Assembly (NCBI GenBank): GCA_003116875.1
Contig: BCKT01000006.1
Location: forward strand, 992,001 to 1,056,000
DNA: 64,000 nucleotides
Reading direction: 5' to 3'
Source of the DNA: Takashimella koratensis
Lineage: Eukaryota > Basidiomycota > Tremellomycetes > Trichosporonales > Tetragoniomycetaceae
Part shown: positions 43,304-53,266 of the stretch, piece after piece
How the letters are laid out: each line of letters begins with the position of its first letter
Numbering within the stretch: the first letter of the stretch is position 1
The notes under the pieces: model-generated
What the model saw: the letters and a program-made list of their open reading frames with translations, nothing else
Database searches by the model: none
What the model was told of the DNA's origin: nothing
Translations under genes and position numbers: made by a program

Positions 43304-43789
43304 ATGCCTGGTCCCCCTTCATCCCACTCCGAGGATTTCGAGCTGATTTACAAGCCAAAGGCAGTCAAAAACGCCTCGAACAATACAGGGGGAGATTTGG
43401 TGATCGTTGGCTTTACCACAGACGGCGAATGCAAAGTCGTTTTCGAGGGTGAGGAGCCTGACTACCCACCTGCAATCGCGGCGTCGACCTCTTCCGTCAC
43501 GGACGGAAACCAAACCCTTTCGAAGGTCACAGCTCCTTGTAGCTTCATTGCCCCACGCCTACCCCGCCAACTGCGGGAGAACTCAACTGTCAAAGACGTT
43601 GTGTCCTCGGTCAACTCGGCAAAGGCGGAAACCGGAGCCGAAACCGCCGCCTCGACTGCGACCTCGACAGCGGTCACCTCAGCGACAACCCCCTCTCAGG
43701 TTCCGCTCGACGCCGCGAAGAACCTCATGCCATGCGCCTGGCCCAACGAGGACGATGGCTTGGAAGATGACGAGACGGCAGATATTTGA
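43304..43789 (+). CDS. orphan acidic protein, array member 8
   Basis: Single exon of 161 residues. MPGPPSSHSEDFELIYKPKA has the acidic FxxI motif (SEDFELI) at residues 9-15. A short ordered-looking stretch follows (DLVIVGFTTDGECKVVFEGE), then Ser/Thr/Ala-rich sequence and an acidic end (WPNEDDGLEDDETADI). TATAA lies 121 bp upstream. No signal peptide or membrane segment. It is the best-preserved single-exon member of the array. Function unknown. Confidence 0.6.
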   Translation: MPGPPSSHSEDFELIYKPKAVKNASNNTGGDLVIVGFTTDGECKVVFEGEEPDYPPAIAASTSSVTDGNQTLSKVTAPCSFIAPRLPRQLRENSTVKDVVSSVNSAKAETGAETAASTATSTAVTSATTPSQVPLDAAKNLMPCAWPNEDDGLEDDETADI

Positions 43790-44548
43790 ACGAGAAAGGC
43801 TATACATGATTACTATGGGGGTGTTTAAAGAGCTCGTACTTTGTTCATAGGTGTGGTACAAGGTGATGATCGGCAATGGCTGAGGCGGGACTACGGTACA
43901 GCAATACCTTGGTTCTTTGGAGAGAGGATGATTTTGAAATTGTTATGAAGACCACCCCATCTCATGCTTCTGGGAGACTCTTCAAGCTACCTGATTGACG
44001 CTCTCCCCCACTCACGGACCCAATATGCTGCCATGAACGCATTCGCTCAAAGCGCTCTCGCTCATGCAGGCGCAGGAATCATTCACGAACGTGCTTGAAC
44101 GGACCACCGCCAACCTCCGTCAATTCAAACGAAAAGCAGCCACCTCCGCCTCCGTCTTCCGCATCCTCCGAGCTCTTTTCCACCCATCGATCATATTCAA
44201 CTCTTGGCATGTGCCACACTCCCCCAAGCAGCTCAGACTCACGACAAGGTGTCTGGTCCGGCCATCTCCCGGGCATTGTGACCTGCTATCAACTTGACGT
44301 TCTTCAAAAGTTCAAGCACGTTCGTTCTCGGACGTCTCAAGTCGCGCGGACGTCCTACGACATTCATCTCAGAGTTCGACTATCGGTGACCAACATGAGA
44401 TGATATATCAGCGAGGCCGCAAATGACCTCGAGAGTGTCTTGTCACGACGCACCCCTCACTTCGTGGCAATACTGAAACTAGGCACCGCGCCCATTGCCT
44501 GATCATTCGAACCAATTTCGACCAACGTCTCGCTGCCCAACCTACGCC
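43790..44548. other. region between the orphan array and the transporter gene
   Basis: A frame around 44065-44400 (NGPPPTSVNSNEKQ; STHRSYSTLGMCHTPPSSSD) looks weakly coding but lacks a clear start, and may be a remnant of another array member. Four CCTCCG hexamers lie at 44114, 44143, 44149 and 44165, matching the half-sites noted in the cluster promoters. Confidence 0.35.
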
Positions 44549-46389
44549 ATGCAGGACAAAGAGCTTCAGGGATACCAGGGGCGGGACGAGGATCCCGCCC
44601 CCGCTCTTGTCAGTGAAGAGCCGACCGCGCCCGAGAGCCATGTCAAGTCTGCGCTTCGCGTGCTGGTCTCCGGTATGGCTCTCGTCAGCGACGGGTAAGT
44701 CGGCTTATGATCAGGAAGATACCGACTAACCCGGGGCTACAGCTACAATGTACAGATCGCCTCCTACATGAATACCGTCATGCAAAAGATGTACAAGGCA
44801 GAATGGACCACAGACATCTCCACTCGCCTGAGCAACTCGGTCTTGGTCGGTGATATCTTCGGAATGGTCCTCTTTGGACTCTTCGTGGACTTCATTGGCC
44901 GTCGTGTGGGCTTGTTCCTGACGACGGGCTTTATTGTCGTGGTGAGTCTTGCTTGAGGTGGGGAAGTTGCTGACAGATAGGGAGCCGTCTTGGCTGCGGC
45001 AGCTCATGGGACCACCGCCACGGGCATGCTCTGGATGATCATCATCTGCCGAGGCTTCCAAGGCGTTGGCTGTGGTGGCGAGTATGCTGTATGCGCCTCG
45101 CAAGCCATCGAGGCTTCGAATGAAACCACCTTGTGAGCTTCCAGCCCTCCCTTCGATTAGAGCTGACAACAACTCTAGTACTCAGAAACGCCGTGGACTG
45201 CTGTTCGGCATGTCAACCAACACGGCTCTCAACTTTGGCTACGTCGTCTCCGGCTTCGTGTCCGTCATCATCGTCAAGTGCTATCACGAGAATCTGTCCG
45301 AAGGAATCTGGAGGATCGCTTTCGCCATTGGTGCAGTGATCCCGTTGGTCGTCTTCGCGTTCCGTTTCAGTATCCAAGAGTCGACACAGTTCAAACGTCA
45401 CCGTGTCACCCGCCGTCGTATTCCGTACTGGCTCACCGTCAAGCGTTACTGGAGGCCGGTGCTCGGATCAGCCGGAGGATGGTTCCTCTAGTAAGTCATG
45501 CCCCTAGCGAAAAGTAATCGCTGACATATTCTTCCAGTGACATGATCGTCTACCCGTACAACACCCTCGCGCCGACCATTGTCACCGGCTTCGCTCCCAA
45601 CCAATCGCTGTCCACCAACCTTCTTTACACAGCTTGTCTTTCGCTGGCAGCGTTCGCCGGGTCTTTCCTTGGTGGGCCAGCGATGGATCTCGTTGGTCGC
45701 AAATGGGTCTGTGAGTGAAGAGCGTTTTCAAGCCCTAGACTAAGCTAAACCAGAGTGCAGATGTCGGTGGCCTGTTTCTCGTTGGCGTATTCGCTTTTGC
45801 CACCGGAGGAGCGTACGATCAGTTGCAGAACAACTTTGCTGCTTTCGCGGTCCTGTTCGCTATTCAAAAGGCGCTTCTCTCGGGAGGACCAGGGGTAGGT
45901 TTACCGCTTTGTATCCTGACGCCGTCAGCTGGAGGAAGTCTGACTCGAATCTCAGAATGGCACCTTCATGACCAGTGTCGACTCGGTCCCTACCGCTGTC
46001 CGAGGCCACTTCATCGGGTTCAGCGCCGCATGTGGCAAAGCTGGGGCAGCACTGGGTACTTCCATCTTCCCTCTCATCGTGGCCAAGTATCCCACAAAGG
46101 CCGAAGGATACAAGGTCATGTTCCTTGTCGCTGGTGCTATTTGTGTCTTCGCCTCTGTCATGGTATACTTCTGTGTCCCTCTCATGCAGGTTGACGTGAG
46201 TGTCTCCCCTACCTACTCAACGTCATCGCTGACGATGTTTATCAGCTCCAAGTGGAGGACCTGGCATATCGCGAGTACCTCGAAGCTCATGGATGGGACA
46301 CAAGCTCATGGGGAGAGGAGGAGCAGTCGTCCAATGGTCCAGAGCACATCTCGGATACGCCTGCAGCTGTGGACGAGAAGTTCGCTTAA
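44549..46389 (+). CDS. MFS transporter, metabolite:H+ symporter type
   Basis: Eight exons give about 500 residues with the 12-helix major facilitator pattern. The loop 2-3 motif reads GLFVDFIGRRVGL, helix 4/5 has RGFQGVGCGGEYAVCASQA, and the second half repeats the motif as GGPAMDLVGRKWV. GVGCGGEY and VPTAVRGHFIGFSAACGKAGA are typical of the phosphate/carboxylate/glycerophosphodiester H+ symporter branch, so the substrate is likely an anionic small molecule; the exact one cannot be read. The N-terminus (MQDKELQGYQGRDEDPAP) and acidic C-terminus (WDTSSWGEEEQSS) are cytosolic. It stands next to a 2-hydroxyacid dehydrogenase, a Zn2Cys6 regulator and an aldolase, suggesting uptake of the compound they degrade. 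Confidence 0.85.
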
Positions 46390-46395
46390 GGCGTG

Positions 46396-46411
46396 CCCCC
46401 CCCCCCCCCCC
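46396..46411 (+). repeat. poly-C run
   Basis: Sixteen C in a row just after the transporter stop codon; prone to sequencing error. Confidence 0.8.
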
Positions 46412-46697
46412 TCCTTTACCCCTCCAGAACAACTCTGCCCAACACTGGGAAATAGATTAGGTCTGATCAAATTCCGTAGACTCGTTCGTGAATGCAATCT
46501 TTCCGCCTCATTCAATCTTCCCAGAGATGTCCAAAAGACCACAACCCAACTCTTGAGTGGTGTTCTCGCATGAACCGTACTCCTCTCCGAATGCCAGAGG
46601 AGATCTTTGCCAGTATTTCGCGCTCTGTACTACTGGCTCATTCGTAAAAAAGAAGCTCACGTCCGAGGTCATGTTTGGAGGCAAAACATCTCTGCAT

Positions 46698-47841
46698 TCA
46701 AACTACAACGTGCAAAGGCTCCTTCCCGTCCATCATCTCCTTCATCCGATCACACATGGCAATACAGGTCATCGTCTGGATCTCTGCCGGGGAACCGCCA
46801 ATATGTGGACTGATCACCAAATTTGGCAGATCAAAGACGTCACCATAAACCTCTCTGGTTGGCGGCTCGTGAACCCAGACATCGATGCCGGCGGAAGCAA
46901 TGATATCTTCCCGCAAAGCTGTCCACAGGTCGTCCTCGTTGACGACACCTCCTCGGGACGTGTTAACAAGGATGGCGGTAGGTTTCATGCTACGCAGCCG
47001 AGAGAGATTGATGAGGTTGGTGGTAGACGAAGTGAGGGGAACGTGGAGCGACAGGACGTCAACAACAGGGAGGAGTTTCTCGATGGTCTCAGCGCGGGTG
47101 TGAGGTATTCTCGCCCAGTTCTTGTCCTCGGCTGAGACGTAGGGGTCGTAGAGAATCACCTTGGCATCAAACGCGCCCACGCTGAGAGCACGACGTCAGC
47201 CGATCGCTTGAACAAATGGTAGTCTCTCGGTCACTTACAACTTCTTGGCCGCCATTTGCCCAATGAGACCCCCGCCTACGATCCCAAACGTCTTCCCCGT
47301 GAGGACGGCAGCAGAGTACAAGCTCTTGCTTCGCTTGCTCAGCTTCTCTCCGGCCCTCATTTGTCTCGACAACTCGACGAGATTCTTCGCCGACGCGCAC
47401 ACCAAAGACAACGCCAGCTCAGCGACATTTGCAGCCTGAGATGATCAACCTTTGCTAACGAACATGGCTGAAACTCCAGCTAGAACTCACGTTGATACCT
47501 GGGCAGTACGAAACCCTGATCCCATGTCGCGCGCAGGCTGCAATATCGATATTGTCGTATCCGACTCCATGTCGTACGACGTACTTCAACTTCTTACATT
47601 GCCGAATGTCCTCCTCAGTGACTTTCGTCTTCGCGACGAGCAAACCAATCGCGTGGTCTCGCCAAGATGAGTGCAGAGGATGCCCTTGTTCGATAAGACC
47701 GGGAAACAGCTGTCGCATATATTTCGATCCTTCAGGGTCGAACGAGTCGAGCGCGACCACGCCGGTAGATGGTAGGATTCCCGTCATGATTGTCGTTTGA
47801 TTAGGTATTGTTGAAACGTGTGAAGCTGAGCTGCTGGCCAT
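46698..47841 (-). CDS. D-isomer-specific 2-hydroxyacid dehydrogenase
   Basis: Three exons give about 350 residues. The substrate-binding part has LKYVVRHGVGYDNIDIAACA and NVAELALSLVCASAKN. The NAD fold shows GKTFGIVGGGLIGQMAAKKL (GxGxxG). Catalytic Arg lies in ILVNTSRGGVVNEDDLWTAL, Glu in GIDVWVHEPP and His in SPHIGGSPAE. It belongs to the SerA/glyoxylate-reductase group, which interconverts 2-oxo and D-2-hydroxy acids with NAD(P). Serine synthesis is possible, but the length lacks the C-terminal ACT regulatory domain of biosynthetic SerA, and the neighbours (transporter, regulator, aldolase) favour a catabolic role. It shares a 316-bp promoter with the regulator gene. Confidence 0.87.
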
Positions 47842-48157
47842 GATAGCTGGAGCGGTGACCGGCTGGTCTTAAGAAGCTGCAATACCACTCAACGAACGGT
47901 TGTTGCCTTGTCATGAAGCCGCTACAGCACGTTTGAGAACCTCCGCACGGAAGCTTCGGAGGTTGCGCGGAGGTTTTCAAGCTCAGACTACAGCGCGTCC
48001 TCTGCAACCGTTGCTGCAGCCCAATGAGGGCACGCACGTGTTTAGACCGAGCCAAGCATGGATCTGCACAATCGGGAAGGAAGAGCCCGAACCCCTGTGA
48101 AAGCGAAATACGATGCTCCGATACATTCCCACCTCTCTACGTCTCTCATCAACGACA
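47842..48157. promoter_or_regulatory. bidirectional promoter of dehydrogenase and regulator, with CCTCCG/CGGAGG inverted repeat
   Basis: CCTCCG at 47940-47945 and CGGAGG at 47957-47962 form an inverted repeat with 11 bases between; a further CGGAGG lies at 47968-47973. Everted CCG-N2-CGG is nested at 47943-47950. CGG triplets in this arrangement are the standard target of Zn2Cys6 dimers. Binding by the neighbouring regulator is inferred. Confidence 0.55.
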
Positions 48158-50650
48158 ATGACATTCAACCCGGAGACCACACCAAGTCGACCATTGGCAG
48201 CGATCAGTGGTCCAGCGCGAACGGCTTGCGAGCCATGTCGAAATCGGAAGATCAAGGTGAGGCCAAACAACCACTTTCTCGCATGATCATCGCTCACGGT
48301 GAATATCCGCAGTGCACCGGGGAACGTCCGATCTGTACACGGTGCTCGAAGACTCGGAAAAAGTGTCACTACCAGTCTCTCTCAGCCTCAAACAATGAGG
48401 ACTCGGTTCACATCTCGGCCCTGCAAGAGCGGATATCGCTACTCGAGTCGGAGAACGAGAGTATGAAGAGGCGTAGAATATCGTCCATTTCGCATTCTGT
48501 CTCTAATGGGTACTTGCTCGGAGAGTCATGCACGCCGGAGGTTGAGCCGGTCCAGGCGCCGGACGTGGGCGACAGACTCACCCTGTCACCCACCATGACG
48601 AGCCCGCTTATCATTGATCCCCCTTCAGGGCTGGCTCCAATCTCCAGCGACGCTCAACTAGTCGCCAAGCTGCCGATTGCATTCGATCTCGTTGGACAGA
48701 TCTCCCGGCACGACGGACACCAAGACCCTGCAGAGAGCCATGTCAATCTGGATCGGTCCATCTTGCTTCCTCCGCATATTGTGGACCAGCTCATGGACCA
48801 CTTTCGGACATGCACAGGTGGCTCATACCCCATCTTCCACATCCCAAGCCTTATGCGAAAGATTGAGGATATCTGTTCTGGGCCGGGGCCTCACACGCGT
48901 GCAGATGTATGCGTGGTGTCGCGTAAGTCGGGCGGCCTCTGTCAACGGGCCGTTACTAACACGTCGATCCACAGTTGTCCTCGCTGTCGCTTTGACCACG
49001 CTTCGGCGAAACTCTCCCTTATACCAGGACTACAGACCAAGAGCTATGGGCAAGTGTCTCCCTGACATAACCAGTACAAGACTGACCCCTTTGCTTGGCA
49101 GACTTCTGGAAATACGCTCAGCAGTTCCTACCTGACTGTCTCGAACGACCTGGTTTGACCCGTCTTCAGATCCTCCTCATCCAGCTTCAATTCATATTGT
49201 TCAACCCCACGCTTGCAAGTAAGTCCACCTCGCGCTCAGGACGCGCCCCATTTCGTCACTGACATCACTAGGCGTCTGGGACCTTTCAGGAGCGGTCATG
49301 CGCGCTGCCGTTGATCTCGGCCTCCATCACGAGCGAATCAATCCTCTCCCCGAGACTGAACGCTCCCCACTGGAAGAGGACATGAGAAGGAGGTTGTTTT
49401 GGATGTGAGAACTTCCTCATCGTCGCGAGCACCAGAGACGTGCTGACACTGTCGTGGCGTTTGTCAGCTGCTACAGCGTCGATAGAAACGTCTGCACTGC
49501 GCTGGGTCGACCGCCAGCTATCCCAGATGAATGGATCAGCGCCGAGGTGAGTCCTTTGCAGAGCCTCGGCTGATCGACTCTAGCTGCCATCACTTTATGA
49601 CGATTCACTCATCACACCTGAGGGGATCGCATCCGGCGAGCCGTCGCCGCTGAAGGCCACTGCCCTCCATCGATTCCGACTGCGCATGCTGCAGTCCGAG
49701 ATACTCACCCGGTTGTACATCCCTACTGCAAGAGGAGGGACTGCCCCGCCTCCGCCTTCCGAGTGGTTCGACTCGGTGATCGAGAGGTTGCAACAGTGGC
49801 AGGCAACTCTACCCTCCGGTACCGCGTTCTGCAGCACCGAGTGGTGGAAAACGAAATACCACCTCACCCTGATTTACCTATACCGTCCGTCCCCGAGGAA
49901 TCCAGCACCAGGGAGACACGCATTGACGCAGGCTCTCGTCAGCGCGACGGTAGTGATGAAGTCGTACAAAGAGATGTACCGTTCAGGTCGACTCAACTTT
50001 AGTGCGCCCCTCACGTCTTGGTGGTGTCTCGCTGACTCCTGCAGATTGGTTGACAACGTACCAGTTGTTCATCTCAGGTGTGACGTTCTTGAATTCTCTG
50101 TTCCAAGCGACACGCAGCGGATGGACCATTGTTGCCAATTATACCGAGGCTCTGCTCGATATCCAGGCGTCCATGAGTGTGATGGAGGCTCTTTCCGGTG
50201 AGGCCATTCAATTACCAAGATGTCAGTGACTGAATACAATCCTCAGCTCTCACACCTGGTATGCTGGGGCTCCGGAATGCGTACGAAGCAGTCATCGAAC
50301 GAGCTATTCGTCTTCTCACCCACCGCGCAATGTGGACACCTCGCCCTTCGTCGCCCTTGGTGGAAGAACGAGCTTCCACACGAGCCGACAGTGCATTTGA
50401 CGGGCTGCTGATGCAGGATCAAAAGCTGGTCAACACTGGGCTCTCTCAGGGCGGGAGGGGAAGTCAGTTTCCCAACTCGACACTGTATAACGGTGAAACA
50501 GCCTTCGTAGGAAATGACAGCAGCAAGCTACTCTTTGACCAGCTGGACACGTCTCTCCCTTTCAACTTGGAAGCCTTTTTACAGCAGCCGCTGGGCGATA
50601 TGTCGACGCAAGAATGGGACTTGACCTTTTCGAATATGACCAACTTTTAG
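48158..50650 (+). CDS. Zn2Cys6 fungal transcription factor
   Basis: ATG 48158 (MTFNPETTPSRPL) leads to the six-cysteine finger, which is formed across a 56-bp intron (48257-48312): CEPCRNRKIK joins CTGERPICTRCSKTRKKC. A longer ORF from 48058 runs through this intron in another frame and hides half the finger. A leucine-heptad coiled coil follows (ISALQERISLLESENESMKR). The middle-homology domain of fungal regulators (PF04082 type) spans the later exons: RADVCVVSLVLAVALTTLRR, AAVDLGLHHERINP, MRRRLFWMCYSVDRNVCTAL and GRPPAIPDEWISAELP. Roughly eight or nine exons in all, about 650-700 residues, ending TQEWDLTFSNMTNF. It acts in the nucleus on CGG-type sites. Its position between dehydrogenase and aldolase makes it the likely regulator of this cluster. 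Confidence 0.85.
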
Positions 50651-50749
50651 ACCCTGCAATTGCAGTTGTACAGTCTGTGTACGTCTTTGTGTTACCATGT
50701 ATGTCTACGGTGTCCTCGGAATTTCAGAGCCAATGCCGCCCACAACAAA

Positions 50750-50768
50750 CCTCCGCAGGGCTCGGAGG
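50750..50768. promoter_or_regulatory. CCTCCG-N7-CGGAGG inverted repeat upstream of the aldolase gene
   Basis: A perfect 6-bp inverted repeat, 114 bp before the aldolase ATG, with the same arms as the repeat at 47940-47962. A probable operator for the Zn2Cys6 protein encoded between them (inference). Confidence 0.55.
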
Positions 50769-50881
50769 CTCGCGGGGATCCTCCGCCGGCGTTGCCTTAC
50801 CCTGAAAACGAGCTGTTGACATTAAAAGACGTCACGTTCAACGCGCACCTTCGCGTATAACCGAATCCCCAAACTTGGATC

Positions 50882-51783
50882 ATGAGCAGCTCTAAACTTC
50901 ACCTCGCCAGCGTTCTCAGGCAAGGTCGCAAAGCGGACGCTGCATTTGCGGTGCTGAAAGGCGTACGGCCAGCGCAGGTCATGGCGCACGTGGGCCTGGA
51001 CGTGAGTAGCTACCCCGCAGCTTGGCATGACATAGGGCTTAGAGTTTATAGGCAGTCTTCATCGATTGCGAGCACGGGTACATTGGCGACACGGACATGC
51101 ATGACATGGTCTCTGCAGTCGCTGGGTCGGGGATATCCCCGGTCATTCGGGTGAAAGACTACAGCGGGGCTAATTTGAAGCGCGCTCTGGACACTGGTAC
51201 ACAGTGAGTGTCTGCTGTTTGGGTCCACTAACCTCTTAGTGGTATCTTGGTGCCGATGATACACTCCGCAGCCGACTTCAAGGAGGTCGTCCGCCTCTCC
51301 AAGTATCCACCTCTCGGCGTGCGCGGACAAGGCTCCCCCTTTGCATGCTTCGAGCACGGCCTCGCAACTCCTGCAGACTATGTGCGGGCGGCCAACGATC
51401 AGGTGCTTCTGATGGCGCAGATCGAGTCGGCTCAGGGTCTGGCAAACATCGAGGAGATCTGTCAGGTTGATGGACTCGGTGAGTACATCCTCTTTGACCG
51501 GTGGAGCTGATTAAGCGCAGACATGGTCATTATCGGTCCCAACGACCTAGCACTGGCTCTGCTCGGCTACCTCCCCGCTAAAGAGACCGACACAGTCTAC
51601 CATGACGCGGTCACCAAGATTGTCGAGACGGCGCACAAGTATGGGAAGAAGGCGGGTCTGGTCGTGGTTGATGGACAAGGCGCCAAGGCGGCCAAGGAGC
51701 GGTTCGATTTGGTCGTTCTCAGTAACGACGTGCGGGCGCTACAGGCTTGGTACCGACGAGAGCTGCAGATTTCGCGATCATAG
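50882..51783 (+). CDS. HpcH/HpaI-family aldolase
   Basis: Four exons give about 255 residues, the usual size for class II pyruvate aldolases of this family. They cleave 4-hydroxy-2-oxo acids to pyruvate plus an aldehyde (as in 4-hydroxy-2-oxoheptanedioate or 2-keto-3-deoxy-sugar-acid breakdown). Landmarks are DAVFIDCEHGYIGD (general-base His), SPVIRVKDYSG (Arg), GILVPMIHSAADF, GVRGQGSPFACFEHGL, the metal ligands Glu in LLMAQIESAQGLANI and Asp in MVIIGPNDLALALLG, and a C-terminal KKAGLVVVDGQGAKAAKERF. The start MSSSKLHLASVLRQGRKA fits the family. It is probably cytosolic. It belongs with the dehydrogenase and transporter in a short catabolic cluster; the substrate cannot be named from sequence. 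Confidence 0.87.
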
Positions 51784-52159
51784 CAGCTCTGATGCCGTCT
51801 TTGCAATGCACATGTATTGGCTATTTATACAACTCTCTGAAAAGACATCAGCTGTACGGTGACCGAGCCCCTCTTTCGACAAATGCGATGAGTCAGCGTA
51901 GTGGGTTCAAGGAGGGCCACCACTCGGTAGCGATAGCCGGTAGACAACGCTCTAAGTCTTTGACAAACTTGCACCCTTTCAACTGTCCTTCCTTTGATCC
52001 AGACATTTCCGCTGCTGTTGACAATGGATCAACTCGCTGCACTTGACAACCGGCAGTCTGACTTATATCCGGAGACGAATAGTACCCCTCGTACGGGCTG
52101 TATGATAGCGGGGTAGTCTCACAGATATGTTACTCCATCTTGAAAACCTGAATAGCGAA
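51784..52159. other. intergenic
   Basis: Aldolase 3' end and promoter of the next orphan gene. No gene seen. Confidence 0.45.
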
Positions 52160-52534
52160 ATGGCTAGTCACACGAACTCGTCCCCGGGGTCCGACACTGT
52201 ATTTTCAATACCCGATGTCAACGTCACACTCACAGAGGGCAATGTGAATCAAGATGAACCGTCGCGCCCAGATCTTTCTTACTCCAACGGAAGCATCAAG
52301 AACACCGACACATCTGACTCAAGTCGTTCCGATCTCAACACCGTCGAGGAGCACGAGTGTGATGATAGACCGGGCTGTCCACAGTGTCTTGAGACTGTGA
52401 AACGTTTGGAGGCTGAACGATTGGAACAGGAGAGTTCGAGGCGGTCTCGATATCGCGTTGCAAACAGCATGCTGCCAGTCAGCTTGGCAAGCTTCTTGGA
52501 CCGCACTGATATCAAGTCGACCCATAGTCGGTGA
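52160..52534 (+). CDS. orphan Ser/Asp-rich small protein
   Basis: Single exon of 124 residues from ATG 52160 (MASHTNSSPGSDTVFSIPDV); an in-frame ATG at 52127 is also possible. Acidic and Ser/Asn-rich, with a small CxxC-containing part (EHECDDRPGCPQCLETVKRL) and a helical ERLEQESSRR stretch. Composition, size and strand resemble the array at 35.7-43.8 kb, but no common motif is clear. Unknown function. Confidence 0.45.
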   Translation: MASHTNSSPGSDTVFSIPDVNVTLTEGNVNQDEPSRPDLSYSNGSIKNTDTSDSSRSDLNTVEEHECDDRPGCPQCLETVKRLEAERLEQESSRRSRYRVANSMLPVSLASFLDRTDIKSTHSR

Positions 52535-53002
52535 GAAGAAGGCATGATTTTTGTGGACATTGTCCCTAATTCTTTCTGAGCACTTACACATCCTTGGATG
52601 AGATGCAAAGCTTGTGCTTCTTTGAGCCCTATCTGACAGGATGACTACCAGAAGACTTGTTCCTGTCTACCAGAAGACTTGAAGGGATGACCGGTCGGTT
52701 GCCTTTCCAATATGCTTCCACGCCATCGGATAGCTGTAGAGGTCACGAATCCTTTCTTCAGTACATCCTTTGATTCTCACCGGGCGGATCTTATCAAACT
52801 TATCCGTTGTTGGGCAGTGGGGAGATAGACAAAGGTGGGGAATGACCGGCGCATTTCAGTGTAAAGCTCTGATAGTGTGCGTCTAGTCATTAGAGCAGAC
52901 AGAAATACATGTTTAACGAGCTTACTTTTCGAGTCAAATCTTTGCCACTCCCCACAGGTTGAAATTCAACTCACTTCTTCAAATCAGTCAACGACTAGCA
53001 GC
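52535..53002. other. intergenic
   Basis: Nothing beyond a short tandem phrase (accagaagacttg, twice around 52646-52682). Confidence 0.4.
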
Positions 53003-53266
53003 ATGGCCACTTACAAGAAGACCAATATGGCCAATTCGAATGACTCTGAAGTCGCGGTCCAAGAGCCCCTTTCTACTGCCAATGAGAACCCGGATGGTCC
53101 TCAGCCCACTCAAACCGAGGCCATCGACGTCGACTCAACTAACAGAAAGCCTGATTCCAGGTATAATTGGCTCAAAATAGAAGGAACCACCTCCCAACCT
53201 TGCATGTCGGAGCCTGACGATGAACATCCTGCCATCCTGTGGCTCGAACCCTGGATTCCCGACTAG
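53003..53266 (+). CDS. orphan acidic small protein with Trp motifs
   Basis: Single exon of 87 residues: MATYKKTNMANSNDSEVAVQ, a Thr/Asp/Glu-rich middle, then SRYNWLKIEGTTSQPCMSEP and AILWLEPWIPD. NWLKI fits the WxxI pattern found in the array genes. An in-frame ATG at 52877 exists, but the sequence before 53003 looks like leader. No homologue recognised. Confidence 0.45.
   Translation: MATYKKTNMANSNDSEVAVQEPLSTANENPDGPQPTQTEAIDVDSTNRKPDSRYNWLKIEGTTSQPCMSEPDDEHPAILWLEPWIPD

Noticed and set aside
48058..49065. 335-codon ORF as the start of the transcription factor
   Set aside because: It crosses an intron in a frame that destroys the zinc finger; ATG at 48158 with splicing restores all six cysteines.
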